A stretch of DNA of 64,000 bases from Robertmurraya siralis (GTDB taxonomy: Bacteria; Bacillota; Bacilli; Bacillales; Cytobacillaceae). Positions 9,222-20,437 of the stretch are shown piece by piece; within the stretch, counting starts at the first letter, position 1; each line of letters starts with the position of its first letter. Below the pieces are notes generated by a model. That model was not told the DNA's origin. It ran no database searches and saw only the letters and a list, made by a program, of their open reading frames with translations. The DNA is taken from NCBI RefSeq assembly GCF_005502275.1, contig NZ_SWLZ01000011.1, positions 1 through 64,000 on the forward strand. The letters are read 5' to 3'. A program made the translations under genes and the position numbers.

Positions 9222-10496
9222 TCATGCTGATGTTTTCGTTTCTTCGTCAATCACAGTTCCATCTTTTAGAAGAAGCTTCGGTGCACTGTTCTCAATAACA
9301 GTTTCCTTCGTGATGATGCATTTTGAAATATCATCGCGGGAAGGTAATTCATACATAACATCAAGCATAATCGCTTCGATAATCGATCTTAATCCACGAG
9401 CTCCCGTTTTGCGTTCAATTGCTTTTTTAGCAATTTCTTTAAGAGCCTCTTCCTCAAATTCTAGCTCAACATCATCAATTTCAAGCATCTTTTGGAATTG
9501 TTTAACTAAAGCATTTTTAGGCTTCGTTAAAATCTGAATTAATGCTTCTTCATCAAGTGAGTTCAAGCTCGCAATGACTGGAAGACGGCCAATAAATTCA
9601 GGGATAAGCCCGAATCTTAATAGATCCTCTGGTAATACTTTTGACAATAAGTCTTTGTCTTCCACTTCTTGCTGTTTAACATCGGCGCCAAAGCCAATAA
9701 CTTTCTGACCTAAACGGCGTTTAATAATCGGTTCGATGCCGTCGAAAGCACCACCGCAAATAAATAAAATATTTGTTGTATCAATTTGAATAAATTCCTG
9801 ATGAGGATGTTTTCTTCCACCCTGTGGAGGTACACTTGCTACTGTACCTTCTAAAATTTTTAACAATGCCTGCTGAACACCTTCGCCTGATACATCTCTT
9901 GTAATCGAAGGATTCTCTGATTTACGGGCCACTTTATCAATTTCATCGATGTAAATAATGCCTTTTTCTGCCTTTTCCACATCATAGTCAGCAGCTTGGA
10001 TTAATTTAAGTAAAATGTTTTCAACATCTTCCCCTACATATCCAGCCTCTGTAAGTGATGTAGCATCAGCGATAGCAAAGGGAACATTTAAAATTCGCGC
10101 AAGCGTCTGAGCCAGCAATGTTTTCCCACTACCAGTTGGACCAATCATAGCAATATTACTCTTAGCCAACTCAACATCATCAATTTTACTATTTGAATTA
10201 ATGCGTTTGTAATGGTTGTAAACAGCCACTGACAAATTTTTCTTTGCCTGGTCCTGACCGATTACATATTCGTCTAGAATATCCCGAATTTCTTTCGGCT
10301 TCGGTACATCCTTAAATTCCACTTCTTCCTCTGTTCCAAGCTCTTCTTCCACAATTTCTGTGCAAAGCTCAATACATTCATCACATATATATACACCTGG
10401 TCCGGCAACTAACTTACGAACTTGGTCCTGTGTTTTACCACAGAAAGAACATTTTAATTGTCCTTTTTCATCATTAAATTTAAACAATTTTTTCAC
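9222..10496 (-). CDS. clpX: ClpXP unfoldase ClpX
   Basis: Hexameric AAA+ unfoldase (424 aa) that feeds substrates to ClpP. N-terminal zinc-binding domain with Cys16, Cys19, Cys38 and Cys41 (CSFC...CDEC). Walker A GPTGSGKT at 119-126, Walker [10 protein letters not shown], and the ClpP-docking IGF loop in KVIGFGAD around residue 270. Length is normal (B. subtilis 420 aa). Flanked by terminators of its own and of tig, so probably a single-gene unit. The upstream 632-bp gap is unusually long. Confidence 0.97.
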   Translation of the reverse strand: MKKLFKFNDEKGQLKCSFCGKTQDQVRKLVAGPGVYICDECIELCTEIVEEELGTEEEVEFKDVPKPKEIRDILDEYVIGQDQAKKNLSVAVYNHYKRINSNSKIDDVELAKSNIAMIGPTGSGKTLLAQTLARILNVPFAIADATSLTEAGYVGEDVENILLKLIQAADYDVEKAEKGIIYIDEIDKVARKSENPSITRDVSGEGVQQALLKILEGTVASVPPQGGRKHPHQEFIQIDTTNILFICGGAFDGIEPIIKRRLGQKVIGFGADVKQQEVEDKDLLSKVLPEDLLRFGLIPEFIGRLPVIASLNSLDEEALIQILTKPKNALVKQFQKMLEIDDVELEFEEEALKEIAKKAIERKTGARGLRSIIEAIMLDVMYELPSRDDISKCIITKETVIENSAPKLLLKDGTVIDEETKTSA

Positions 10497-11128
10497 CCCT
10501 TGAAAACGTCTAGTATCGTCTCTTGTTTACGTAGAACTTTTCTTTATGTAAAAATTTGAGCCGATTTCACGAAAGAATATCCACTTGGAAAAATTTTTAC
10601 ATATAAAGTTATTTACATTTCACCAGAGGCTCCGCTGGACTTTCTTTGTCGCTACACGCCAACTAGAACATCTGCTCCCTGCTCGTTCACTACTGCAAAT
10701 TATTTCTCTATCTTAAGTTATTTTAAACAAAATACTGCTTTAGTTTTTGGTAAAAATGAACGCAAAATGGTTCTTCTTTACAAACAATTTCAATAGTTAT
10801 GTATTGCATTGTACCACATTTTATGTACGGACAGGAAATAATAACTCTTATACACAGAAGCTGTTTTTCCAGACCTTGAGCAGGGCTAGATTCACGAAAA
10901 CGGAAGAAAGACCTTTTAACTGGTGTACAGTTAAGCTTAACCAAAAACGGTCAAATTAAGTCGGTAGTTTTCCTTAAACTTATTTTTTAAATTTGCAGAT
11001 ACTTTTGATTATATGTATATGTACAAAACTGACAATAATTGAATAACGCCAGTATAAATATTATATTTTATATTTTATAAAACAAGGCACGAATAAATCG
11101 TGCCTTGTTTTATTAAGTTTGTTTTATA
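10497..11128. other. Gap between clpX and tig
   Basis: Only the tig terminator (11079-11111) and AT-rich sequence. Overlapping 70-73-codon frames on both strands at 10723-10959 have no ribosome binding site and mirror each other, so neither looks real. The clpX promoter should lie near 10500-10620, but no convincing -35/-10 pair stands out. Confidence 0.6.
11079..11111 (-). terminator. Rho-independent terminator after tig
   Basis: Perfect 14-bp stem AAAACAAGGCACGA with TCGTGCCTTGTTTT (11079-11092, 11098-11111). It is 17 bases after the tig stop. Confidence 0.9.
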
Positions 11129-12412
11129 TTATTCAACCGTTTTGCTATTTTCAACAAGGAAATCTAAAGCTTTGCGAACTTGCACATCCGCTTTTAGGCC
11201 TTCGAGGCTACCTAAAGCAGCAGTGATATTCTCTACAGGCATATTGTACATTTCGGACATCTTGTTTAACTCTGCATCCATTTCTTCAGGTGAAACTTCA
11301 ATGTTTTCCGCCTTTGCAATCGCTTCGAGAGTAAGGTTCATACGAACACGCTTTTCAGCCTCTTCTTTCATTTGCTCGCGTAAAGCACTTTCGTCTTGAC
11401 CTGAGAATTGGAAGTAAAGTTCAAGATTCATTCCTTGCATTTGTAGACGTTGCTCAAACTCTTGCATCATGCGATCTACTTCGTTATCGATCATGATAGC
11501 CGGCAAGTCAATCTCAGCATTTTCAGCCGCTTTTTCTACAACTGTATCGCGTACAGTATGCTCAGCTTCATGCTTCTTGCTTTCTTCAAGGCGCGTTTTA
11601 ATTTTTTCTTTTAATGCATCTAAAGTTTCTACTTCATCATCTGCATCTTTAGCGAATTCATCGTCAAGCTCAGGAAGTTCTTTTCCTTTTACTTCATGAA
11701 CTTTCACTTTAAATACTGCCTTTTTGCCAGCAAGCTCAGCCGCATGGTAATCTTCTGGGAATGTAACTTCTACAGCCTTTTCTTCACCAGCAGCAGTTCC
11801 AACTAGCTGCTCTTCAAAACCAGGGATAAATTGACCTGAACCAAGCTCAAGGGAATAGTTATCTGCCTGTCCACCTTCGAACGCTTCTCCGTCAACAAAT
11901 CCTTCGAAATCCATTACGACTGTATCGCCATTTTCAGCAGCAGTTTCTTTTATTACTAACTCAGCATGACGCTCTTGAAGTGAGGTTAATTCTTGATTAA
12001 CATCTTCTTCTGTTACTTCAGTATTAATCTTTTCTACTTCTATCCCTTTGTATTGCCCAAGCTTTACTTCCGGTTTAACAGTAACTGTCGCTTTGAAAAT
12101 AAGAGCTTTTCCTTTTTCTACTTGTTCAACATCAATTTCCGGACGATCCACCGGCTCAATTCCAGCTTCCTCAATCGCATTTGTATAAGCTTCTGGAAGA
12201 AGGATATCAATCGCATCTTGGTACAAAGATTCTACTCCAAAACGCTTTTCAAACATTGCACGAGGCATTTTCCCTTTACGGAAACCAGGTACACTTACTG
12301 TTTTAACAACTTTTTTGAATGCAGCGTCCAAACCCTCATTAAACTTCTCTGCATCTACTTCAAATGTAAGAACTCCTTGGTTCCCTTCTTGTTTTTCCCA
12401 TTTTGCAGACAT
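11129..12412 (-). CDS. tig: Trigger factor (ribosome-associated chaperone, prolyl isomerase)
   Basis: Chaperone that binds L23 at the ribosome exit tunnel. I start it at 12412 ([20 protein letters not shown], 427 aa), because GGAGGG lies nine bases upstream. The longer frame from 12442 would put that site inside the gene. Layout: N-terminal ribosome-binding domain with the signature GFRKGKMPR (residues about 43-51), FKBP-type PPIase domain (about 155-240, [21 protein letters not shown]), and a helical C-terminal substrate-binding domain. Monocistronic, with a visible sigma-A promoter and a terminator. Confidence 0.96.
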   Translation of the reverse strand: MSAKWEKQEGNQGVLTFEVDAEKFNEGLDAAFKKVVKTVSVPGFRKGKMPRAMFEKRFGVESLYQDAIDILLPEAYTNAIEEAGIEPVDRPEIDVEQVEKGKALIFKATVTVKPEVKLGQYKGIEVEKINTEVTEEDVNQELTSLQERHAELVIKETAAENGDTVVMDFEGFVDGEAFEGGQADNYSLELGSGQFIPGFEEQLVGTAAGEEKAVEVTFPEDYHAAELAGKKAVFKVKVHEVKGKELPELDDEFAKDADDEVETLDALKEKIKTRLEESKKHEAEHTVRDTVVEKAAENAEIDLPAIMIDNEVDRMMQEFEQRLQMQGMNLELYFQFSGQDESALREQMKEEAEKRVRMNLTLEAIAKAENIEVSPEEMDAELNKMSEMYNMPVENITAALGSLEGLKADVQVRKALDFLVENSKTVE

Positions 12413-12672
12413 ACTTATATTCCCTCCAAAATCTATTATCATTGGTTCTTTTCCACACGATTTGCTATTGCTGTCCTAAAGAATCACGCTAAAGCAAAAA
12501 AATAACGCCATTCACTCCATTCATAGCAGGAAAGCAATTTGCTAAAATGAACTACGGCTTTGCAATTGGCAATAACAATCAGTAATTTGAAAACAACCAT
12601 AATGAATATGCATCCTATAGCCATATCCAATTTAATATGTAAATACCAATGATTACACATTACAACCACTAC

Positions 12673-12700
12673 ATTATAACATACGATTTGTCTCTTTCAA
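12673..12700 (-). promoter_or_regulatory. Probable sigma-A promoter of tig
   Basis: On the minus strand TTGAAA (12695-12700), a 16-base spacer and TATAAT (12673-12678). It is about 260 bases before the tig start. Confidence 0.55.
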
Positions 12701-12708
12701 CATTGAAG

Positions 12709-13731
12709 CTAAATAATGGGATAAGAAATTTTTTCTAATTTTTGAATAAAGAAATAGGCCCTTTCAACTTCCTCAATAACAACCTGATACTGTGCTGCTA
12801 TATCTTCTATATGAGCGTCGACTCCGTTGAACCTCAGACCCGTAAGATGATATGCTGCTGCCCATAAAACCGGAGCAACGGGCGACCATTCAAATGGATA
12901 AAGAAGATATAAATGTCGTTCAATGAGGCTCATAATATGTTGATAGAGAACAGGATCTTCATTCTCAAGATGAAATAGCTCCTTTTGTACATCCTTCATT
13001 TGTTTCATTTCAGTGGAAGGGATGAGTAGGCTTGGAACAACAAGCTTCACCTTGCCAAATTTCTCAACCTGAATCTCTTTTTCATATTCCTGTTCTTGCA
13101 ATATATTGAGGAGCATCGTTTTAAGAAACGGATGACCTTCTTCGCTTTCAAGATATTGTTTTACTTCCGTTATGTATTGTCGAACATTTTTATGTGCCAA
13201 TTCGGCTATCGCTAATACTAATTGATTAGGGTCTTTATTCGCCAACAAATTTGTGTTTTTGTTCTCATCATCAGCATATTGACTTCGTTCATCCTGCTCC
13301 ACTTTATTCTCAATCATTCGCTTGCAAAATGCCAAAAGTTTGGAAAAATGCTCCTGTTTTTCAAACGGAATTTCCTTCTCATCCTGAAGAACTTCGATCG
13401 TTGTCATAATTTTTTCATATTCATGAAGCTGAACGAGGATCATTAAATAAAGATCGACCGTTTGGAAATACTCGCCAATTCCTTCTTTCAGCATGTCTTC
13501 AGCGAGCTGTTTTGCTTTCTCAAAAACCCCTGCTTCATAATAGGCTAAAACCAAGCCAACATAAACATCGCCATCCTTGGGCGCAAGGCTCTTCGCTTCT
13601 TCAAACCATTTCACAGCTTCTGTAAAATTCTTCTGCTGAAGTTGTTCTAAGCCTTTGTCTAAAAGCCGTTTTTCAAGGTCAGGAAATTGAATAACATTGC
13701 CTTTTATTCTCTTTCGCCCCTTTTTGTTCAT
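12709..13731 (-). CDS. ysoA: TPR-repeat protein YsoA
   Basis: Soluble protein (340 aa) of unknown role, the syntenic partner of B. subtilis ysoA between leuD and tig. The N-terminal third contains tetratricopeptide-like repeats: EQLQQKNFTEAVKWFEEAKS and DGDVYVGLVLAYYEAGVFEK are successive TPR helices (residues about 26-90). The rest is helical and charged with no known catalytic motif. No signal peptide. It starts with MNKKGRKRIKGNVIQFPDLE. The tig promoter lies just beyond its 3' end. Probably a scaffold or adaptor; no function is claimed. Confidence 0.85.
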   Translation of the reverse strand: MNKKGRKRIKGNVIQFPDLEKRLLDKGLEQLQQKNFTEAVKWFEEAKSLAPKDGDVYVGLVLAYYEAGVFEKAKQLAEDMLKEGIGEYFQTVDLYLMILVQLHEYEKIMTTIEVLQDEKEIPFEKQEHFSKLLAFCKRMIENKVEQDERSQYADDENKNTNLLANKDPNQLVLAIAELAHKNVRQYITEVKQYLESEEGHPFLKTMLLNILQEQEYEKEIQVEKFGKVKLVVPSLLIPSTEMKQMKDVQKELFHLENEDPVLYQHIMSLIERHLYLLYPFEWSPVAPVLWAAAYHLTGLRFNGVDAHIEDIAAQYQVVIEEVERAYFFIQKLEKISYPII

Positions 13732-14317
13732 ATAAAATACCCCTTCAAATAAGTTGAGGTAAGTTTAGCATGTTCTAAAACATGTCTGCAAGCGTGGAGT
13801 AAAGTAATGAATAATACATCCTTTTCAGTAAAAGTCACCATACTTTTTGAAGCTTATGCACCTTAATCGTGTACCATAAAGAAACCCTGCAGGAGTGCAA
13901 GCTAGAATCAAAACAAATGAACATTTTTTCCTTATTTACTACGCAATACTGTACCGAAAATGTACGGCATGCAGCCCGTTGAATAAAGAGCAACGGCTAA
14001 TCATAATACATGACTAGCCTATCCTTTCAAATAAAAAATCCCACAAACCGAAAGCATAGACATAGTCTAAGCTTCGATATTGTGGGGTGCTCCATTACGA
14101 TTGCTAAATAAATTTTTTAGTCTATCTATGATGTTGATACATTACATCATTTATTAATCGTATCTCAAGTACGATCAAGTAAATAAGGATTAGTCAGACC
14201 TCAATACAACTGACAGGCAATTAAAGTTGTGTGTGCCCAACCATTTCTTACTCCCACAATAATTCTTTAAAATTCTATGAGCCTGAATTCGCTAACGTTT
14301 TAATCATTGATGTAATC
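13732..14317. other. Gap between ysoA and the DUF1349 gene
   Basis: Contains a terminator hairpin at 14033-14086 for the upstream DUF1349 gene and otherwise featureless AT-rich sequence. No ORF, RNA gene or repeat was recognised in it. Confidence 0.6.
14033..14086 (-). terminator. Long hairpin terminator downstream of the DUF1349 gene
   Basis: An imperfect stem of about 20 bp pairs CCCACAA-CGAA-GC-TAGAC (from 14040) with its complement ending at 14086. On the minus strand it is followed by ATTTTTTATTT. It lies 230 bases after the gene, so part of that transcript would be untranslated. Confidence 0.7.
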
Positions 14318-14950
14318 TTATAAATAAGCTTCTTTCGGATCATTACCAAGTTCTTCGATGGTAAGATAATCAAAACGAACGACTTGTTCTTTTCCTTGAG
14401 GACTACATGCGTATACTCCCGCTTGAATCGTTGCATTCTTGGAAATATGTAAATGGGCAATTCTTATTTGATTCCAAACCTCGCCATCCCATGAAAAATC
14501 AACATAGCAGTTTTGTTCAATTTTAGATATTCTATAGTAAATTTGAACATTATTACAATCCACATATTGTGTCGACCAATCAGAGTATCCTCTATTTGTA
14601 ACTACTGCTCCTAACTTACTTAAACCATCTGGTATATACTCTAAAGACGTTTTCACCCATGTATCTTCCGATAATCGTATCATAAGTCCCGCTTGGTCAT
14701 ACCTTGAACTTGGGGAAGCTTCAACTTTTGTTGTCATTCTAAAATTCTTTATTGTTTTTGCATAGAGGAAATGTCCATTGTCTGCCTGAAAGCCATAATG
14801 TGTTCGTTGCCAATAATCCGTTCTTTCATCCGTTTCTAACACAAGTTTAGATGAGCTGATTTCCCATTTTTTTGGCTCACAACGCCACTCTAATTTGTCA
14901 TTTAATCTTTCTCCACCAAAATCCTCATATAGAATCAAACCCTTTTTCAT
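14318..14950 (-). CDS. DUF1349-family protein (concanavalin A-like fold)
   Basis: Protein of 210 aa resembling the DUF1349 family, which is related to yeast Ree1 and has a beta-sandwich, glucanase-like fold. I start it at 14950 (MKKGLILYEDFGGERLNDKL), as AGGAGG lies seven bases upstream; the frame is open 16 codons further. Family-like signatures: WEISSSKLVLETDERTDYWQ, QAGLMIRLSEDTWVKTSLEY, and FSWDGEVWNQIRIAHL. No signal peptide, so cytosolic. Function is unknown; a carbohydrate-binding or small-molecule role is only inferred from the fold. It is inserted between ysoA and leuD, which are neighbours in B. subtilis, and has its own terminator. Confidence 0.8.
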   Translation of the reverse strand: MKKGLILYEDFGGERLNDKLEWRCEPKKWEISSSKLVLETDERTDYWQRTHYGFQADNGHFLYAKTIKNFRMTTKVEASPSSRYDQAGLMIRLSEDTWVKTSLEYIPDGLSKLGAVVTNRGYSDWSTQYVDCNNVQIYYRISKIEQNCYVDFSWDGEVWNQIRIAHLHISKNATIQAGVYACSPQGKEQVVRFDYLTIEELGNDPKEAYL

Positions 14951-15556
14951 GCCATAACCTCCTGTTAAGTTATTTCTTTCACTCTGACATAGACTCACTT
15001 GGCTCTTACTAGCAAAATTTATAGAACGCTATGACTACTTTTTACCATTATTATATTATTAAAATTTTTTTTTTAAATCTTACACATAGATAACAAAGTT
15101 TACGAAAACATTCTTCCTTTTTCTAATGGCTAATGCAATTTTCCAACGTTGAGCATAAATCATTTCTCTCCAGCAAAGATTGTTAGTAGGTTTCATTTTT
15201 TTGTTTCATATAGAATTTATCGACATATAAAACATATAAGTTAAAAGAATTTATCACAATCATTCAAAATTGATTAAATTTTTACGATATCTGAAAACAT
15301 AAAAAAGAACGAGCATTTTAACTGCTCATTCTCTAAACACACTCAATATTTTATTTCTCGATTTAGTTCGTATCTTCGTAAACCATACTAAAACCCTTCT
15401 TGAACATCATAAAAAAGTTTTTTTATTAAACATCGATTTATACACTTGATTCGTTTCAAATGCTAAACAAAGTGACAAAGTCTAACTTAGTTGTTCTCGG
15501 AGTCAAAATCCATTATTTTTACAGTGTGCTTGCCCGTAGTTTAATACCTTATAAAT
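14951..15556. other. Gap between the DUF1349 gene and leuD
   Basis: Very AT-rich. It holds the leu operon terminator at 15301-15334 and presumably the promoter of the DUF1349 gene. No other feature was seen. Confidence 0.6.
15301..15334 (-). terminator. Terminator of the ilv-leu operon
   Basis: Stem AGAACGAGCA with TGCTCATTCT (15306-15315, 15323-15332, one G-T pair), followed on the minus strand by six Ts. It is 222 bases after leuD. Confidence 0.8.
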
Positions 15557-16144
15557 CTATAAATTGTTCGCTTGTTCATATGCTGAGATTTTAGCGTCTA
15601 GCTGGAGGGTAATTTCAATCTCATCCCAACCATTAACGAGCATCGTTTTCCAATAGTCTGAAATAGGAAAGGTTGCTTTAAAGCCTTCATGATCTGTCAC
15701 TTTTTGTTCAACTAAATCAATGTGAAGAATCACGGCCTTTTCCTTGCCTTTTGCAATCAGAAGCTTCACTTCCTCTTCCTGCAGCACAATTGGCAGGATG
15801 CCATTTTTTAAACAGTTTTGCTTAAAAATATCTGCGAAAGATGGTGCAATCACGGCTTTAAATCCATAGTCAAGCAATGCCCACGGAGCATGCTCCCTCG
15901 AAGAGCCACAGCCAAAGTTTTCATTTGCAATTAAAATCGTCGCTCCTTGATTCTCCGGCTTGTTCAATACAAACTCTTCATTTGGAACTCCTTCCGCCTT
16001 ATATCTCCAATCATAAAATAGAAACTTCCCAAAGCCTGTTTTCTCAATTCGTTTTAAAAATTGCTTCGGAATAATCTGATCAGTATCCACATTGGCACGA
16101 TCAAGCACTACGGCTTTTCCCCCAAGCTCTTGAAATCCAGTCAT
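15557..16144 (-). CDS. leuD: 3-isopropylmalate dehydratase small subunit
   Basis: Small subunit (195 aa) of the isopropylmalate isomerase that interconverts 2- and 3-isopropylmalate in leucine synthesis. Works with LeuC. Signatures: DTDQIIPKQFLKRIEKTGFG near residues 21-40 and NFGCGSSREHAPWAL near 77-91, the swivel-domain loop that completes the active site. Starts 13 bases after leuC. Last gene of the operon. Length is normal. Confidence 0.96.
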   Translation of the reverse strand: MTGFQELGGKAVVLDRANVDTDQIIPKQFLKRIEKTGFGKFLFYDWRYKAEGVPNEEFVLNKPENQGATILIANENFGCGSSREHAPWALLDYGFKAVIAPSFADIFKQNCLKNGILPIVLQEEEVKLLIAKGKEKAVILHIDLVEQKVTDHEGFKATFPISDYWKTMLVNGWDEIEITLQLDAKISAYEQANNL

Positions 16145-16157
16145 TCTCTCACCCTCC

Positions 16158-17570
16158 TTATAGCGCTTCTACTTTGTTAAGATTACGAATGTCGACAAAA
16201 TGGCCATTTAACGCTGCTGCTGCTGCCATTTGCGGGCTGACTAAATGCGTTCTGGCACCGGCACCTTGCCGTCCTTCAAAATTTCGATTTGAGGTTGATG
16301 CACAATGCTCACCACTTGGCACAACATCTGCATTCATGCTTAAACACATGCTGCATCCTGCATCGCGCCATTCGAATCCTGCCTCTTCAAAAATCCGGTT
16401 CAATCCTTCCTCTTCAGCTGTCCTCTTCACAAATTGAGAGCCTGGAACCACTAAAGCACGAACCCCCGGATGAACTCGCTTTCCTTTTACAATTTCTGCC
16501 GCAGCCCGAATATCTTCAATCCGTGAATTTGTGCAAGAACCGATGAACACGTGTTGGATTCTGATATCCTGAATTTTTTGACCTTCCTTTAACCCCATAT
16601 AAGCTAACGCTCTTGCCAGCGATTCTTTTTCCAATTCAGTAGTACACTCAGCTTCGGTTGGAATTGAACCATCTACTTTAGCTGTCATCGAAGGATTTGT
16701 TCCCCAGCTTACCATCGGAGCAATATCACTACCATCAATTTCAATGACTTTATCATATTCGGCGTCCTCATCTGAAGCAAGGGCTTTCCAGTTCTCAACA
16801 TACTGATCAAAAATCTCTCCCTTTGGCACATGCTTTCTTCCTCTTAAATAGGAGAAAGTCGTCTCATCCGGGCTCACCAAGCCAGCTCTTGCTCCACCTT
16901 CAATCGACATATTGCAGATCGTCATCCGTTCTTCCATCGACAAGTTCTTAATGACATCCCCACAATATTCAATTACATATCCTGTCCCAAACTTAATCCC
17001 ATAGTTTGCTAGAACATATAAAATGACATCCTTGGCCGTGACGCCATTTGCTAAAGCACCATTAATCTCAAGCTTCATTGTTTTTGGCTTTGATTGCCAT
17101 AGCGTCTGCGTAGCCAATACATGCTCCACTTCACTGGTTCCAATTCCAAAGGCTAGCGCTCCAAACGCGCCATGAGTAGAAGTATGGCTGTCTCCGCATA
17201 CGATTGTTTTCCCCGGCTGAGTCAAACCTAATTCTGGACCGATGACATGAACAATCCCTTGCTCTGGACTGTTAATCCCAGCCAGTTCAATCCCAAATTC
17301 ACGACAATTTTTCTCCAATGTAGTCATTTGATTTAAGGCTACTTGATCATCTATTTGTTGGCGATTAATCGTTGGAACATTATGATCCATCGTCGCAAAT
17401 GTTTTATCCGGTCTACGCACTTTGCGATTTTTCATCCTTAAGCCAGAAAAGGCCTGTGGAGATGTTACTTCGTGCACAAGATGTAAATCAATGTAAAGCA
17501 AATCCGGTTTTCCCGCTTCCTTATGAACTATATGGCGTTCCCAAATCTTATCAACAATCGATTTCCCCAT
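16158..17570 (-). CDS. leuC: 3-isopropylmalate dehydratase large subunit
   Basis: Aconitase-family large subunit (470 aa) carrying a [4Fe-4S] cluster. The cluster cysteines are visible in FIGSCTNSR (about residue 347) and in CSMC near residues 407-410. The substrate region [30 protein letters not shown] is intact. It pairs with LeuD, 13 bases downstream. It lies 119 bases after leuB, with a short palindromic TCGTGTT-type segment (17620-17645: CACGACC...GGTCGTG) in between that could tune mRNA stability. Confidence 0.96.
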   Translation of the reverse strand: MGKSIVDKIWERHIVHKEAGKPDLLYIDLHLVHEVTSPQAFSGLRMKNRKVRRPDKTFATMDHNVPTINRQQIDDQVALNQMTTLEKNCREFGIELAGINSPEQGIVHVIGPELGLTQPGKTIVCGDSHTSTHGAFGALAFGIGTSEVEHVLATQTLWQSKPKTMKLEINGALANGVTAKDVILYVLANYGIKFGTGYVIEYCGDVIKNLSMEERMTICNMSIEGGARAGLVSPDETTFSYLRGRKHVPKGEIFDQYVENWKALASDEDAEYDKVIEIDGSDIAPMVSWGTNPSMTAKVDGSIPTEAECTTELEKESLARALAYMGLKEGQKIQDIRIQHVFIGSCTNSRIEDIRAAAEIVKGKRVHPGVRALVVPGSQFVKRTAEEEGLNRIFEEAGFEWRDAGCSMCLSMNADVVPSGEHCASTSNRNFEGRQGAGARTHLVSPQMAAAAALNGHFVDIRNLNKVEAL

Positions 17571-17689
17571 CTTATCCCTCCTACAAAAATATTTCTAAAT
17601 TAGAGCTTTATAGATAAACACGACCGTATAGGTCGTGTTCGTGTCATACTAGGTAAAATATAAAAAGACCTACTCATTAACCATGGCAC

Positions 17690-18805
17690 TTATACGTAGC
17701 AGCCCATAATGCTTTGAATCGTTTCATTATCGAGAATGGTCGCCTTGACCTCTTCGACCATTTTTGTCGTTGTCACAAGCTTTGTTCCTACTGACACGAT
17801 ATCTTTAGTTCGGAAACCACTTTTTAACACTTCATTTACGGCAGCTTCAACTGCTTTTGCCTCTTCCTCGAGACCGAAGGATAGACGAAGCATCATGGCA
17901 ACGGATAATATAGTAGCAAGTGGATTGGCAATATTTTGCCCTTCAATATCAGGTGCAGAGCCATGAATTGGTTCATATAAATATGGGCCACTTTCAGAAA
18001 TACTCGCCGATGGCAGCATTCCCAGCGAGCCAGTCAAAACAGATGCTTCATCACTCAATATATCGCCAAACATATTTTCCGTTACGACAACATCGAATTG
18101 TTTTGGATTACGAACCATCTGCATTGCTGCATTATCGACTAGCATATGTTCAACTATTACCTCAGGATAATCTTTAGCTACCTCTTCAGCAACTTCTCTC
18201 CAAAGTCTGCTTGACTCCAATACATTGGCCTTATCTACAGATGTAACACGACCTTTACGGTTCTTCGCTAACTCAAAAGCAAGCTTGATCACCCTTGTCA
18301 TCTCTGATTTTTGATAAAATAGCGTATCAACGACTACGTCACGACCATCCTGCTTCATTCGTTCACTAGGTTTGCCAAAATACAAACCACCCGTTAACTC
18401 CCGAACCATCAGCAAATCGACTTCTTCAATCACTTCTCTTTTTAATGGTGATGAATCAGCAAGGCTAGAATAATAGAGTGTCGGCCGTAAATTCGCATAC
18501 AATCCTAACTCTTTACGAATCTTTAATAACCCTTTTTCTGGACGAAGATGGACAGGTAATCGATCCCATTTCGGACCCCCAACTGCTCCCAACAGGACTG
18601 CATCGCTTCCTTTGCAAAGCTCAATCGTTTCATCTGGTAATGGTGTCCCTAACTCATCTACAGAACCACCACCAATTTGTCCATAAGAGTAGGAGAACTG
18701 ATGTCCAAATCTCTCTCCAACGGCACGGAGTATTTCTACGGCACCTCTCGTAACCTCTTTTCCAATCCCATCTCCCGGTAGTACTGCGATCCGTTTTTTC
18801 ATCAT
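17690..18805 (-). CDS. leuB: 3-isopropylmalate dehydrogenase
   Basis: NAD-dependent oxidative decarboxylase (371 aa) making 2-ketoisocaproate precursor. Signatures: LPGDGIGKEVTRGAVEILRA near the N-terminus, the substrate loop VRELTGGLYFGKP, the metal and cofactor motif NMFGDILSDEASVLTGSLGMLPSAS, and YEPIHGSAPDIEGQNIANP. It directly follows ilvC, only 35 bases away. In B. subtilis leuA lies between them, so this gene marks the site of a clean leuA loss. Confidence 0.96.
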   Translation of the reverse strand: MMKKRIAVLPGDGIGKEVTRGAVEILRAVGERFGHQFSYSYGQIGGGSVDELGTPLPDETIELCKGSDAVLLGAVGGPKWDRLPVHLRPEKGLLKIRKELGLYANLRPTLYYSSLADSSPLKREVIEEVDLLMVRELTGGLYFGKPSERMKQDGRDVVVDTLFYQKSEMTRVIKLAFELAKNRKGRVTSVDKANVLESSRLWREVAEEVAKDYPEVIVEHMLVDNAAMQMVRNPKQFDVVVTENMFGDILSDEASVLTGSLGMLPSASISESGPYLYEPIHGSAPDIEGQNIANPLATILSVAMMLRLSFGLEEEAKAVEAAVNEVLKSGFRTKDIVSVGTKLVTTTKMVEEVKATILDNETIQSIMGCYV

Positions 18806-18840
18806 TACCCCTCCATCCTTTCCTTATGATGTGAAAAATG

Positions 18841-19881
<1,041 letters not shown>

Positions 19882-19918
19882 TTATTTTATTTATGTTTTA
19901 TTTACGGATTCGCTTAGT

Positions 19919-20437
19919 TTAAACGATAGAAATATTTTTCACCTGATTGCTTGAACGTTGAGTGCCTCTTAAGAACGCTGTCGCTCCTGTTCTTGCGAGT
20001 TCTTTAATTCCATATGGCTTCATCAGTTCGATAAAAGCTTCGATTTTATCAGATTCTCCAGTTATTTGAATGACAAGAGTGTCTTTGCCAACATCAACAA
20101 TTGATGCTCTGAATGGCTCTATTAACGCATTCATTTCACTTCTTGTGTTCGGGGTTGACAGCACTTTGATTAATGCTAATTCTCTTGCAACAATCGATTG
20201 TTCACTAATATCAGTGACTTTTAAAACATCAATTTGCTTATTTAATTGTTTCGTAATTTGTTCAATCACTTGATCGTTCTCAACATTGACGACACAAGTT
20301 ATTCTCGATACATCTTCGATTTCTGAATGGCCAACTGTAATACTTTCGATATTGTAATTTCTTTTTGAAAAAAGATTGGTGATTCGATTCAGTACCCCCG
20401 GTCGATTATTTACAGTCAACGTAATGATTCTTTTCAT
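19919..20437 (-). CDS. ilvH: Acetolactate synthase small (regulatory) subunit
   Basis: Regulatory subunit (172 aa) that activates IlvB and confers valine feedback. N-terminal ACT domain [20 protein letters not shown] (residues 1-75) and the conserved C-terminal half with [13 protein letters not shown]. Its ATG overlaps the ilvB TGA as ATGA at 20434-20437, giving translational coupling and fixed stoichiometry. Confidence 0.96.
   Translation of the reverse strand: MKRIITLTVNNRPGVLNRITNLFSKRNYNIESITVGHSEIEDVSRITCVVNVENDQVIEQITKQLNKQIDVLKVTDISEQSIVARELALIKVLSTPNTRSEMNALIEPFRASIVDVGKDTLVIQITGESDKIEAFIELMKPYGIKELARTGATAFLRGTQRSSNQVKNISIV

Noticed and set aside
10723-10959. Overlapping ORFs on both strands between clpX and tig
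   Set aside because: They mirror each other and neither has start signals or a recognisable protein.
12484-12669. 61-codon ORF upstream of tig
   Set aside because: It lies between the tig promoter and gene, is rich in Ile and His without motif, and has no ribosome site.
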